A DNA stretch of 36,593 bases from contig JALCPO010000019.1 in NCBI GenBank assembly GCA_022650455.1, forward strand, positions 1 through 36,593, written 5' to 3'. The stretch's first letter is position 1. Each line of letters starts with the position of its first letter. The notes beneath the pieces were generated by a model that did no database searches, was not told the DNA's origin, and saw only the letters and a list, made by a program, of their open reading frames with translations. The stretch comes from Oscillospiraceae bacterium (lineage in GTDB: Bacteria > Bacillota > Clostridia > Oscillospirales > Acutalibacteraceae). Shown here piece by piece: positions 23,355-31,974 of this stretch. Position numbers and translations under genes: made by a program.

Positions 23355-24581
23355 ATGGCTCAATATCTGTATGTGACAAACGGCGTGACCGCACCGAAGG
23401 GGTTCCGGGCCGGGGGCGTCCACTGCGGGATCCGCCCGAACACCAAAAAGGCCGACCTCGCCATGATCGCTTCCGACGTGCCGTGCGCGGCCGCGGCGGT
23501 CTTTACGCGGAACCGCGTGAAAGGCGCGCCGATCCTCGTGACAAAGGAAAACCTGAAGGACGGCCGGGCGCAGGCGGTCCTCTGCAACAGCGGCAACGCG
23601 AACACCTGCAACGCCGACGGCGTGGAAAAGGCGCGGAAAATGTGCGGGTTTGCCGCGGAGGCGCTCGGGCTGGAACCGCGGGACGTGATCGTCGCCTCGA
23701 CCGGGGTGATCGGGCAGGCGCTGCCGATCGGGCCGATCGGGGCCGCCGTGCCCGGGCTTGCGGCATCGCTCTCGGCGGAAGGCTCGGAAGCCGCCGCGAG
23801 GGCCATTATGACGACCGACACCGTCGTGAAGAACTTCGCCGTGGCCTGCGTGCTCGGCGGAAAGGCGGTGAAGATCGGCGGCATTGCGAAAGGCTCCGGC
23901 ATGATCCACCCGAACATGGGGACGATGCTCTGCTTCCTGACGACGGACGCGGCGATTTCCCCGAAGGTGCTGGACGCGGCGCTGCGCGGGGCCGTGGACG
24001 TCAGCTTCAACATGGTGAGCGTGGACGGCGACACCTCGACCAACGACACCTGCGCCATCCTGGCGAACGGTCTCGCGGGGAACGCGGAGATAGCGGAGCC
24101 GGAGGGGGCGGACTTCGGCACCTTCACCGGGGCGCTGACGCAGCTCTGTCTCCGCCTCGCCCGGACGCTGGCGAAGGACGGCGAGGGGGCTTCCAAGCTG
24201 CTGGTGTGCAGCGTGACCGGCGCAAAGGATTTGGCGAGCGCCCGCGCCGCGGCGAAGGGGGTCGTGCATTCGACGCTGTTCAAGGCGGCGATGTTCGGCG
24301 CGGACGCAAACTGGGGGCGCGTACTCTGCGCCGTCGGTTACAGCGGGGCGGAGACGGACGTGACGAAGATCGGCGTTTCGTTCTCCTCGAAGGCGGGAAA
24401 GATCGCCGTCTGCAAAAACGGCGCGGGAATCCCGTTCCGCGAGGACGAAGCGAAGAAAATCCTCTCGGAGGACGAGATCAACATCGACGTTTCGCTCCGC
24501 GACGGGGATGCTTCCGCGACGGCGTTCGGCTGCGACCTCACGTACGACTATGTGAAGATCAACGGCGACTACCGCTCCTGA
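23355..24581 (+). CDS. argJ: Glutamate N-acetyltransferase / amino-acid acetyltransferase
   Basis: ArgJ moves the acetyl group from N-acetylornithine to glutamate, closing the acetyl cycle, and bifunctional forms also use acetyl-CoA. The 408-residue precursor cuts itself at a conserved Thr, seen here in GSGMIHPNMGTMLCF (near residue 193). Other marks are GVTAPKGFRAGGVHCGI at the N terminus, CNSGNANTCN (near residue 78) and VSVDGDTSTNDTCA (near residue 225). The C-terminal end is typical. AGGAGG lies 8 bases before ATG 23355. With no argA or argE seen here, this gene makes the pathway cyclic. Whether it is mono- or bifunctional cannot be read from sequence. Confidence 0.95.
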   Translation: MAQYLYVTNGVTAPKGFRAGGVHCGIRPNTKKADLAMIASDVPCAAAAVFTRNRVKGAPILVTKENLKDGRAQAVLCNSGNANTCNADGVEKARKMCGFAAEALGLEPRDVIVASTGVIGQALPIGPIGAAVPGLAASLSAEGSEAAARAIMTTDTVVKNFAVACVLGGKAVKIGGIAKGSGMIHPNMGTMLCFLTTDAAISPKVLDAALRGAVDVSFNMVSVDGDTSTNDTCAILANGLAGNAEIAEPEGADFGTFTGALTQLCLRLARTLAKDGEGASKLLVCSVTGAKDLASARAAAKGVVHSTLFKAAMFGADANWGRVLCAVGYSGAETDVTKIGVSFSSKAGKIAVCKNGAGIPFREDEAKKILSEDEINIDVSLRDGDASATAFGCDLTYDYVKINGDYRS

Positions 24582-24688
24582 CCCGGCGGGCCCCTCGGAG
24601 AGCGGGTTAACAGCAAACGGAACAAAGCGGAAAACACAAAAAAATTTCATCCGCCTTCCGAAAGGCGGAAACGGGAGACAAGCGCGAC

Positions 24689-25546
24689 ATGCAGATTTCC
24701 AACAGCGACAGGGCGAAGGTTCTGGTGCAGGCCCTGCCCTACATCCAAACGCACGCGGGAAAGACCATCGTGGTAAAATACGGCGGCAGCGCCATGGTGG
24801 ACGAGACCCTGAAAGACGCCGTGATGTGCGACATCGTTCTGATGCAGCTCGTGGGCATCCGGGTGGTGCTGGTGCACGGCGGCGGCCGGGAAATCAGCGC
24901 CACGCTGAAAAAGTTCGGCAGGGAAAGCCGCTTTGTGGACGGCCTGCGCTACACCGACCGCGAAACTATCGACGTGGTGCAGATGGTGCTCGCCGGGAAG
25001 GTGAACAAGGACCTCGTGCAGCTCCTGGAGCGGCACAGCGGCCGAGCGGTCGGCCTGTGCGGGCTGGACGACGGTCTTCTGAAGGCGAAAAAGCTGGCCG
25101 CCGCCGAGGACCTCGGCTACGTGGGCGAGATCACGGAGGTCAACCCCGCGCCCCTCGACAACGCGACGCGGAACGGATACGTCCCCATTGTGGCGACCAT
25201 CGCGGGCGGCGCGGACGGCGAGGTCTACAACATCAACGCCGACATCGCGGCGGCACGCATCGCGGCGGAGCTGAAAGCCGAAAAGCTCATCCTGATGACC
25301 GACGTGCGCGGCCTTCTGCGGGACCGGGACGACGAGGACTCGCTGATCCCGGTCGTAAACGTCAGCGAGGTGCCGAAGCTCCGCAAAGAGGGAATCGTCA
25401 CCGGCGGCATGATTCCGAAGATCCGGTGCTGCGTGGACGCCGTCCGGCGGGGCGTGGGGCGCGCGCACATCATCGACGGGCGGATCCCGCACTCCATTCT
25501 GATCGAGCTGTTTTCCGACGAAGGCATCGGCACGATGCTGTATTGA
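24689..25546 (+). CDS. argB: N-acetylglutamate kinase
   Basis: ArgB phosphorylates N-acetylglutamate, usually the controlled step in the cyclic pathway. The 285-residue protein has VVKYGGSAMVD with the phosphate-binding Lys near residue 29, VLVHGGGREIS near residue 60, and NINADIAAARIAAELKAEKL near residue 180, followed by DVRGLL. The N-terminal extra helix (about residues 1-22, DRAKVLVQALPYIQTHAGK) is the element that makes kinases of other bacteria hexameric and arginine-inhibited, so feedback inhibition is likely here. A CCGCCTT/AAGGCGG hairpin precedes the start. Confidence 0.95.
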   Translation: MQISNSDRAKVLVQALPYIQTHAGKTIVVKYGGSAMVDETLKDAVMCDIVLMQLVGIRVVLVHGGGREISATLKKFGRESRFVDGLRYTDRETIDVVQMVLAGKVNKDLVQLLERHSGRAVGLCGLDDGLLKAKKLAAAEDLGYVGEITEVNPAPLDNATRNGYVPIVATIAGGADGEVYNINADIAAARIAAELKAEKLILMTDVRGLLRDRDDEDSLIPVVNVSEVPKLRKEGIVTGGMIPKIRCCVDAVRRGVGRAHIIDGRIPHSILIELFSDEGIGTMLY

Positions 25547-25560
25547 CGGAGGGGAAAAAG

Positions 25561-26739
25561 ATGACATTCGAGCAGGTAAAGCAAAAGCTGGACGGCAGCG
25601 TCATGCCGACCTACGCGCGGTTTGGCGCGGCGCTGGTTTCCGGACGAAACGCCACGGCGAAGGGCGTGGACGGCAAGGAATACATCGACTTCACGAGCGG
25701 CATCGGCGTCAACTGCCTCGGCTACGCGGACGAAAAATGGGCGGCCGCCGTCGCGCGGCAGGCCGCGGCAATCCAGCACATCTCCAACCTCTACTACAGC
25801 CCGGTGCAGGCGGAGTTCGCCGAAAAGCTGTGCCGGGCCGCCGGGATGTCGAAAGTCTTTTTCGGCAACTCGGGCGCCGAGGCGAACGAATGCTGCATCA
25901 AGCTGGCGCGCCGGTACGGCGAGGACGCGCTCGGCATCCGGGGGCCGGAGATCGTCACGCTGAACAACTCGTTCCACGGGCGCACGGTGACGACGCTCGC
26001 GGCGACCGGGCAGGAAGGCTTCCACGAGCATTTCCTTCCGCTGACGGATGGGTTCCGCTACGCGGACGCGGACATGGGCAGCGTAAAATCCCGCGTGACG
26101 GAAAAGACCTGCGCGGTCCTGCTGGAGCTGATCCAGGGCGAGGGCGGCGTGGTCCCGATGGACCGGGCCTTCGTGCGGGAGCTGCGGGAATTCTGCGATG
26201 AAAAGAAGATCCTGATGATGGTGGACGAGGTGCAGACGGGCGTGGGGCGCACCGGCGCGTTCTACTGCTACCAGAACTACGGTATCCTGCCGGACGCGGT
26301 TTCCAGCGCGAAAGCCCTCGCCGGGGGCATCCCGATGGGCGCGTGCCTGTGCCGGGAGGAGTTCGGCAGCCTGCTCGGGAAGGGGGCGCACGGCTCCACG
26401 TTCGGCGGAAACCCGCTCGCCTGCGCGGGCGGGCTGGCGGTTCTGGAACGCGTCGGAAGGCCGGAATTTCTGAAGGAGGTCCGGGCGAAAGGCGCCTACT
26501 TTTCCGAGAAGCTGAAAGCGATGCCCGGCGTTTCCGGCGTGCGCGGCATGGGCCTGATGCTCGGTGCGAAGCCGGAAAAGGGGCCCGCCGGGGAAATCGC
26601 GGCGAAATGCGTGGAAAACGGCCTTCTGATCCTGACGGCGAAAGACGTGCTGCGCCTTCTGCCGCCGCTGACCATCACGAAGCAGGAAACCGACCGGGGG
26701 CTGGCCATTCTGGAAAAAACGCTGCGGGCTTTCGCCTGA
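25561..26739 (+). CDS. argD: Acetylornithine aminotransferase
   Basis: ArgD converts N-acetylglutamate semialdehyde to N-acetylornithine with glutamate as amino donor, using PLP. The 392-residue class III aminotransferase has SGIGVNCLGY near residue 45, FFGNSGAEANECCIKLARR near residue 100, NSFHGRT near residue 138, VDEVQTGVGRTG near residue 221 and the PLP-binding Lys in SSAKALAGGIPMG near residue 250. ATG 25561 follows GGAGGGG, 14 bases after the argB stop. In many bacteria the enzyme also serves lysine synthesis; that is not testable here. Confidence 0.95.
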   Translation: MTFEQVKQKLDGSVMPTYARFGAALVSGRNATAKGVDGKEYIDFTSGIGVNCLGYADEKWAAAVARQAAAIQHISNLYYSPVQAEFAEKLCRAAGMSKVFFGNSGAEANECCIKLARRYGEDALGIRGPEIVTLNNSFHGRTVTTLAATGQEGFHEHFLPLTDGFRYADADMGSVKSRVTEKTCAVLLELIQGEGGVVPMDRAFVRELREFCDEKKILMMVDEVQTGVGRTGAFYCYQNYGILPDAVSSAKALAGGIPMGACLCREEFGSLLGKGAHGSTFGGNPLACAGGLAVLERVGRPEFLKEVRAKGAYFSEKLKAMPGVSGVRGMGLMLGAKPEKGPAGEIAAKCVENGLLILTAKDVLRLLPPLTITKQETDRGLAILEKTLRAFA

Positions 26740-26807
26740 AAGCCGGCGCAAACGCGGCAAAACACTCGAAACGCGGAACAACCGCAACGACAACGGGAGG
26801 CTCTTTT

Positions 26808-27716
26808 ATGAAGCATCTTTTGAAAATGATGGACCTGACGAACGGCGACATCACCGAAATCCTCAACCTCGCCGACCAGCTCAAGTACGAGCAGAAGCAC
26901 GGCATCGCGCACAAGGTCCTCGCGGGCAAAACGCTGGGCATGATTTTTGAAAAGGCGTCCACCCGGACGCGCGTTTCGTTCGAGGTGGGCATGTACCAGC
27001 TCGGCGGCCTGCCGATCTTCCTTTCCGCGGGCGACCTGCAGATCGGCCGCGGCGAGCCGGTGCAGGACACCGCGCGCGTGCTCTCGCGGTACCTGGACGG
27101 CATTATGATCCGCACCTACAAGCAGGCCGAGGTGGACGCGCTGGCGAAGAACGGGACCATCCCGATCATCAACGGCCTGACGGACTACGCGCACCCCTGC
27201 CAGGTGCTCGCCGACCTGATGACCATCCGGGAATACAAGGGTGCGCTGGAAGGGCTGAAGCTGTGCTTCATCGGCGACGGAAACAACATGATGAACTCAC
27301 TGATCGTCGGCGGGCTGAAAATGAAGATGGAAGTTGCCGTGGCGTGCCCCGCCGAATACCGGCCCAACCCGGCGGTGCGCGACTTCGCAGCCGCGCACCC
27401 GGCGTTCAGCATGACGACGGACCCGCTGGACGCCGCCCGTGGGGCCGATGTGCTGATCACCGACGTATGGGCGTCCATGGGCGAGGAAGGGGAAGCCGAA
27501 AAGCGCCGGAAGGCGTTCCGGGGCTACCAGATCAACGACGAAGTCCTTGCCGCCGCGAAGCCGGACGCCATGGTGCAGCACTGCCTGCCCGCGCACCGCG
27601 GCGAAGAGATCACGGCGAAGGCTTTCGAGGCGCACGCGAAGGAGATTTTCGACGAGGCGGAAAACCGCCTGCACGCGCAGAAGGCCGTTCTGGTGAAGCT
27701 GCTGGGAAACAAGTAG
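26808..27716 (+). CDS. argF: Ornithine carbamoyltransferase
   Basis: ArgF makes citrulline from ornithine and carbamoyl phosphate. The 302-residue protein has the carbamoyl-phosphate loop FEKASTRTRVSFE (near residue 46), the HPCQVLADLMTI segment (near residue 127), GDGNNMMNS near residue 152, and HCLPAHRGEEI near residue 260, which marks ornithine rather than aspartate as acceptor. ATG 26808 has GGGAGG 7 bases upstream. It is the last gene of the cluster and is followed by a strong terminator. Confidence 0.95.
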   Translation: MKHLLKMMDLTNGDITEILNLADQLKYEQKHGIAHKVLAGKTLGMIFEKASTRTRVSFEVGMYQLGGLPIFLSAGDLQIGRGEPVQDTARVLSRYLDGIMIRTYKQAEVDALAKNGTIPIINGLTDYAHPCQVLADLMTIREYKGALEGLKLCFIGDGNNMMNSLIVGGLKMKMEVAVACPAEYRPNPAVRDFAAAHPAFSMTTDPLDAARGADVLITDVWASMGEEGEAEKRRKAFRGYQINDEVLAAAKPDAMVQHCLPAHRGEEITAKAFEAHAKEIFDEAENRLHAQKAVLVKLLGNK

Positions 27717-27750
27717 CGGGAGCCTTGCCCGCACGGCCCCGGCGGAACGT

Positions 27751-27788
27751 AAAAAACCGCGTCCTGAAAAACTCAGGGCGCGGTTTTT
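27751..27788. terminator. Bidirectional terminator of the arginine cluster and ypeB
   Basis: AAAAAACCGCG with a long complementary stem ends in CGCGGTTTTT, between the convergent argF and ypeB genes. A-run on one side and T-run on the other fit termination in both directions. Confidence 0.9.
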
Positions 27789-27820
27789 GCCGGCGCGGGC
27801 CGAAAGCACGGGTACCCGCC

Positions 27821-29098
27821 TTACTTGGTCAGGACTCCCTGGTCGGACTGCTGGATGATGAGGATGTCCTCCTCATAGCCGGTATCCGCGTTGATATAGA
27901 CCAGCACGCGGTCGTCCTGCGCGCCGGAGCAGAGGAACTCGTAGGTAAGCTTTTCCTGCTTGCCGGGGGTCGGGATGAGCGCCGGGCGGACCTGACGGAC
28001 GGTCAGGCTGGGGCTGACGCTTTTCTGCGCCTGCTGCGCCGTCAGCCTGGCCTTCAGGCTCCGCTGCGTGTGGTTCATGATGTACCCGGCCGCCTGGAAG
28101 CGGACGATCCCGCCGTTGTCCAGCGCGACGCCGACCTTGACGAGGTCGGGGTAGCAGACGACCCCGTCCTGCACATAAGCGTAATTGATGAGGCAGACGT
28201 TGTCCGCAATCATGTAGTAGCTTTCCTTCATGTTCCGGATGCCGCGGCCGTCCAGAAAGGCGCGCGCCTTTTTCGAGGCCGCCGCGTAATCCAGCTTTTG
28301 CGCCGAAGGCTGGCGGCTGTCCGCCATGTCGGAGACAAAGCCTCCCGCCTTGGTCACGGAGATGCGCATCTGGCCGCCGTTCGCCGTGAAATTATAGGTG
28401 GGCAGGTTCCCGGCCGTGTCCTGCGTATGCGTGAGCTTGTTCTGCGCGGTGTTCAGGAACCCGGCGGCGATGTTCTGCGCGTTCCCCTGGGGAATCTGCG
28501 CTTTGCCCTGCGTGAGCTTCGGCTTCTGGTTCGTCACGTTGTCCGAGAACGGGCCGTCGTAGATCAGGGACGGAAAATCCGTAAAGTCCTTCGCCGTGGC
28601 CTGCATGGAGTCGTGAAACGTGGCCTTATCGCTGAAATCCAGATTGACGGACTGCATGCCCGTTACCAGCTTTTTGGAATAGGACTCCAGGTCCCGCATG
28701 GTCTTGTACTCGCCGGCCGTGATCTTTCCCCCCGCCGAGACGCGCTCCGCAAGAGACATGGAAAAATCGCCGACCTGCGCGATGAACTTATTGACGTTGT
28801 TGAGCGAATTGTCGCCGACGGGCAGGACGGAAAGGGACGACTTGGCCATGCTGGACTCGCGCATCAGCTTGGCCGCCAGACCGTTCTGCTCCGTGGCGGT
28901 GTTGGCGTAAACCGCTTTGTTCAGCGTCGTTTCGATATTGCCCACATGGTCGTTCAGGTCGTTCAGCGCGCGCCGGTAGCCGTACTGCAGATCCCGTTTA
29001 TACTGCTCCGCCCGGACCAGCCCGTAAACGGCCGCGCCGCCCAGAGCCGCCACCAGCAGCACGACCGCCACGACCGTCGCGATTTTTTTTTTCGTCAT
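27821..29098 (-). CDS. ypeB: Germination protein YpeB
   Basis: YpeB is an integral inner-membrane spore protein needed to place and control the cortex-lytic enzyme SleB. The 425-residue product has an N-terminal membrane anchor (VVAVVLLVAALGGAAVYGLV, residues 9-28) and a helical region with an RRALNDLNDHVGNIETTLNK motif. Three PepSY-like repeats lie in the C-terminal half (KLDYAAASKKARAFLDGRGI marks one, LTAQQAQKSVSPSLTV another). It ends YINADTGYEEDILIIQQSDQ. GGTGAGG lies 4 bases before ATG 29098. In Bacillus and many clostridia ypeB follows sleB, but no sleB is next to it here. Spore-specific expression is expected but I cannot assign a promoter. Confidence 0.9.
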   Translation of the reverse strand: MTKKKIATVVAVVLLVAALGGAAVYGLVRAEQYKRDLQYGYRRALNDLNDHVGNIETTLNKAVYANTATEQNGLAAKLMRESSMAKSSLSVLPVGDNSLNNVNKFIAQVGDFSMSLAERVSAGGKITAGEYKTMRDLESYSKKLVTGMQSVNLDFSDKATFHDSMQATAKDFTDFPSLIYDGPFSDNVTNQKPKLTQGKAQIPQGNAQNIAAGFLNTAQNKLTHTQDTAGNLPTYNFTANGGQMRISVTKAGGFVSDMADSRQPSAQKLDYAAASKKARAFLDGRGIRNMKESYYMIADNVCLINYAYVQDGVVCYPDLVKVGVALDNGGIVRFQAAGYIMNHTQRSLKARLTAQQAQKSVSPSLTVRQVRPALIPTPGKQEKLTYEFLCSGAQDDRVLVYINADTGYEEDILIIQQSDQGVLTK

Positions 29099-29350
29099 CT
29101 GTCCTCACCCCGCGTTTATTTTCCTCCCTCTGCGGGAGAATATACGCCGCACGGCGGGAAGCGGGCGCAAAACCCGCGAAATTTTTCGATCCCGTCAACT
29201 TTTTCTGCGGCAAAAACGGATTTTCCGTTATACTGCCCAATTATGAAATTTTTCGCCCTCTTCCCTGTACTTTTGGAAAACGCTATGCTATCATAAATTG
29301 GGATTGTAGAAATACGTGATAAAAAGCTGGTTTTATTTACCAGGAACATT

Positions 29351-29386
29351 ATGCAGTATGACGGCGGCCTGAAAGACAAAGGATAG
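29351..29386 (+). CDS. 11-residue upstream mini-ORF overlapping the EAL gene
   Basis: ATG 29351, with AGGA 6 bases upstream, opens MQYDGGLKDKG, which stops at TAG 29384-29386. The last base of the stop is the first of the GTG start of the EAL gene. Such an arrangement can couple translation. It follows a CTGGT/ACCAG hairpin. It may equally be chance or mark a different start for the EAL protein. Confidence 0.35.
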   Translation: MQYDGGLKDKG

Positions 29387-30330
29387 TGACGGAAAAACCA
29401 AAAGACCGGGTGCCGGGTCCGGGGACGGCGCCCGCGACAGGAGGAATAGCTACGGAGAACACGGCTTGCGGGAACAGGGAAGGTACGGCAGGCTGTTCCG
29501 CCGGGGGAAAAGACGGCGGCCCGATTCTGCCGCCCAACGGCAGGGAAGACGCGCGGCGCAGAGACCAACTGGAAAATCTTCTTTCCCACGCTTTGAAAAA
29601 CGATCGGTTCCTCATCTACTACCAGCCGCTTTATACCGTGAGCGACGGAAAATTCACGGAGGCGGAAGCGCTGCTGCGGCTGAAGGACGCGGACGGAAAA
29701 TTCGTCCCGCCGGACGAATTCATCCCCGTCGCCGAACGGAGCGGGCTGATCGTCGACATCGGCGGCATGGTGCTGGACAAGGTCTGCCGGTATATCCGCG
29801 AGCTGCTTTCCTGCCGGGTGGACATCGACTCCATCTCCGTCAACCTCTCCGTCGTCCAGCTGATGCAGGACGACGTGGTGGAGCGCCTGCTCGGCATCAT
29901 CCGCCGGAACGGGATCTCGCCGAACCGCATCGTGCTGGAGGTGACGGAGAGCACGCTCATCAGCAACTACGCGGTGGTGGGGGAAAAGATCCGCCGCCTG
30001 AGCGCCGCGGGCATCCAGTTCGCGCTGGACGACTTCGGGACCGGCTACTCGAACATCACGAACGTGATTGACCTGCCGTTCGACGGCATCAAGCTGGACA
30101 AGAGCCTGATCTGGGACTCCGTGGTGAACGAGCGGTGCAGCGTCATGATCCGCGACCTGACGAGGACGTTTAAGAACATCAGCCTGGGGGTCACGGCCGA
30201 GGGCGTGGAAACCCAGGCGCACGACCGTTTCGCGCGCCTGTGCGGCTGCGACAAGATCCAGGGCTACCGCTACGCGAAGCCCCTTCCGGTCAGCCAGGCG
30301 GGGGACTTTTTCGGCCGGCGGGCCATTTGA
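29386..30330 (+). CDS. EAL-domain cyclic-di-GMP phosphodiesterase, stand-alone
   Basis: The 314-residue product has a low-complexity N-terminal tail (about residues 1-60, rich in Gly, Pro and Ala) and a single EAL domain (about 62-305). All catalytic elements are visible: EAEALLRLK (the EAL motif), SISVNLS, LEVTEST, the DDFGTGYSN loop, KLDKSL and TAEGVETQ, ending in QGYRYAKPLP. It should hydrolyse c-di-GMP to pGpG. There is no GGDEF, PAS or membrane segment, so the signal it reads is unknown. The start at GTG 29386 is uncertain; AAAGG is only 3 bases upstream, and AGGAGG at about 29440 has no usable start after it. Confidence 0.88.
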   Translation: MTEKPKDRVPGPGTAPATGGIATENTACGNREGTAGCSAGGKDGGPILPPNGREDARRRDQLENLLSHALKNDRFLIYYQPLYTVSDGKFTEAEALLRLKDADGKFVPPDEFIPVAERSGLIVDIGGMVLDKVCRYIRELLSCRVDIDSISVNLSVVQLMQDDVVERLLGIIRRNGISPNRIVLEVTESTLISNYAVVGEKIRRLSAAGIQFALDDFGTGYSNITNVIDLPFDGIKLDKSLIWDSVVNERCSVMIRDLTRTFKNISLGVTAEGVETQAHDRFARLCGCDKIQGYRYAKPLPVSQAGDFFGRRAI

Positions 30331-30344
30331 AAACAAAGGGACGG

Positions 30345-30389
30345 AACAAGCCCGGGGGAACGGCGCAAAGCGTTCTTCCGGGCTTGTTT
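30345..30389 (+). terminator. Terminator after the EAL gene
   Basis: AACAAGCCCGG (30345-30355) pairs with CCGGGCTTGTT (30378-30388), with further pairing inside, 15 bases after the stop codon. Confidence 0.85.
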
Positions 30390-30409
30390 CGGGCCGGCTT
30401 CCCCCGCCG

Positions 30410-30484
30410 GCCCGATTGCGACCTCTTTCGCTTGCTATTTGCCGGGAGGAAACGTATAATAAGGATGATTTTCTGCAATCGGGC
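30410..30484 (+). promoter_or_regulatory. murD-operon promoter within a 10-bp inverted repeat
   Basis: TTGCTA (30432-30437) and TATAAT (30455-30460) with a 17-base spacer form a good promoter. An exact inverted repeat, GCCCGATTGC at 30410-30419 and its complement at 30475-30484, brackets it. The repeat may be a binding site for a regulator, or chance. Confidence 0.6.
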
Positions 30485-30567
30485 GGCCGCGCGCGCTTGG
30501 GCGTGAAAAACGCGGACAGGGGCGCGGGCCGGCCGGTTTCTATTTTTGGCAGCACCCCGGAAAGGAT

Positions 30568-31974
30568 TTGATATTCCCCATGACGGCAGAAGAGTTTTAC
30601 CGGTCGGTAAAAGGAAAGACAGCGGCGTTCTGCGGCCTCGGCGGCAGCAACCTGCCGCTGGTCAGGTTGTTTGCGAAGCACGGCGCGGCCGTGACCGCGC
30701 GCGACCGGCGCCCGGAGGACAAGCTGGGCGCGGCGGCGAAGAAACTCAAAGAGCTGGGCGTGCGCCTCGTGACGGGCGAAGGGTACCTCGACAACCTGGA
30801 CGAGGAGATCATCTTCCGGACCCCCGGCATGAAATACCACCTGCCGCAGCTCGACGCGGCGCGCGCCCGCGGCGCGGCGGTCACCTCCGAAATGGAAGTC
30901 TTTTTCGACCTGTGCCCCTGTAAAATCGTCGCCGTGACGGGCAGCGACGGCAAGACGACCACGACGACCATTATTTCAAAAATTCTGGAAGCCGCCGGGA
31001 AAAAGGTCCACGTGGGCGGGAACATCGGCTCCCCCCTTCTGCCCCGGATCGGCGAAATCGGCCCGGACGACCTCGTGGCGGCCGAGCTTTCGAGCTTCCA
31101 GCTCATCTCCATGCGCCGGAGCCCGGACGTCGCCGTGGTGACCAACGTTTCCCCGAACCACCTCGACATCCACAAGGACATGCAGGAATACATCGGCGCG
31201 AAGAAGAACATCATCCTTCACCAGAACGCGTTCGGCCGCGCCGTGCTGAACGCCGACAACAAGGTGACCGCCTCGTTTACCGAAAGCGTGCGCGGGCAGT
31301 GCCTGCTGTTCAGCCGCAGGCATCCCGTGAAATACGGGGCGTGGATGGACGGCAGCGGGGAGATTTTCCTCTCCCTCCCGGAAGGGAGAATCCGCGTGAT
31401 GAACGCCTCGGACATCCGCATCCCCGGCCTGCACAACATTGAGAACTACCTGGCCGCCGTCTGCGCGGTCTGGGGGATCGCGGGCGCGGACGACATCGCG
31501 GGCGTGGCGCGGACGTTCCCGGGCGTGGAGCACCGCAACGAATTCGTGCGGAAGGTGGACGGCGTCTCGTACTACAACGACTCCATCGGCACGACGCCGA
31601 GCCGCACCATCAACGGCGCGCTTTCGCTGTTCGACCGGAAGATTCTGCTGATTGCCGGCGGCTACGACAAAAACATCCCGTTCGACCCGCTCGGCCCGGC
31701 CGTTGTGAAAAATGTGAAAACGCTGGTGCTCATCGGCGCGACCGCCCCGAAGATCGAGGCCGCCGTGAAGGCCGCCCCCGGGTACCGGGATGGGAACCCG
31801 AAAATCCTGCACGCGTCCTCGCTGGAAGAAGCGGTTGGGCTGTGCCGCGCCAACGCGCAGAGCGGCGACGTGGTCTCGCTTTCCCCGGCGTGCGCGAGCT
31901 TCGACATGTTCCCGAATTTTGAAACGCGCGGGGAACGCTTCCGCGAAATTGTGAACGGACTGAAGGAAAAATGA
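30568..31974 (+). CDS. murD: UDP-N-acetylmuramoylalanine--D-glutamate ligase
   Basis: MurD adds D-glutamate to UDP-MurNAc-L-alanine in the cytoplasmic part of peptidoglycan synthesis. The 468-residue product has the N-terminal Rossmann domain (FCGLGGSNLPLVRLF), the ATP-binding P-loop VTGSDGKTTTTT near residue 120, EL-SSFQL near residue 176, NVSPNHLDIH near residue 198, and the C-terminal domain with YYNDSIGTTPSRT and LIAGGYDKN. It lies outside any division/cell-wall cluster, unlike the usual dcw location, and leads an operon with two peptidases. The start is either TTG 30568 or ATG 30580; neither has ideal spacing to AAAGGA. Confidence 0.94.
   Translation: MIFPMTAEEFYRSVKGKTAAFCGLGGSNLPLVRLFAKHGAAVTARDRRPEDKLGAAAKKLKELGVRLVTGEGYLDNLDEEIIFRTPGMKYHLPQLDAARARGAAVTSEMEVFFDLCPCKIVAVTGSDGKTTTTTIISKILEAAGKKVHVGGNIGSPLLPRIGEIGPDDLVAAELSSFQLISMRRSPDVAVVTNVSPNHLDIHKDMQEYIGAKKNIILHQNAFGRAVLNADNKVTASFTESVRGQCLLFSRRHPVKYGAWMDGSGEIFLSLPEGRIRVMNASDIRIPGLHNIENYLAAVCAVWGIAGADDIAGVARTFPGVEHRNEFVRKVDGVSYYNDSIGTTPSRTINGALSLFDRKILLIAGGYDKNIPFDPLGPAVVKNVKTLVLIGATAPKIEAAVKAAPGYRDGNPKILHASSLEEAVGLCRANAQSGDVVSLSPACASFDMFPNFETRGERFREIVNGLKEK

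Noticed and set aside
24582-24688. A riboswitch or T-box before argB
   Set aside because: Only a short CCGCCTT hairpin is visible; no T-box consensus or other conserved leader pattern is found.
29099-29160. A sigma-G promoter before ypeB
   Set aside because: A GTATA-like element exists but the matching -10 is poor; the assignment would be a guess.
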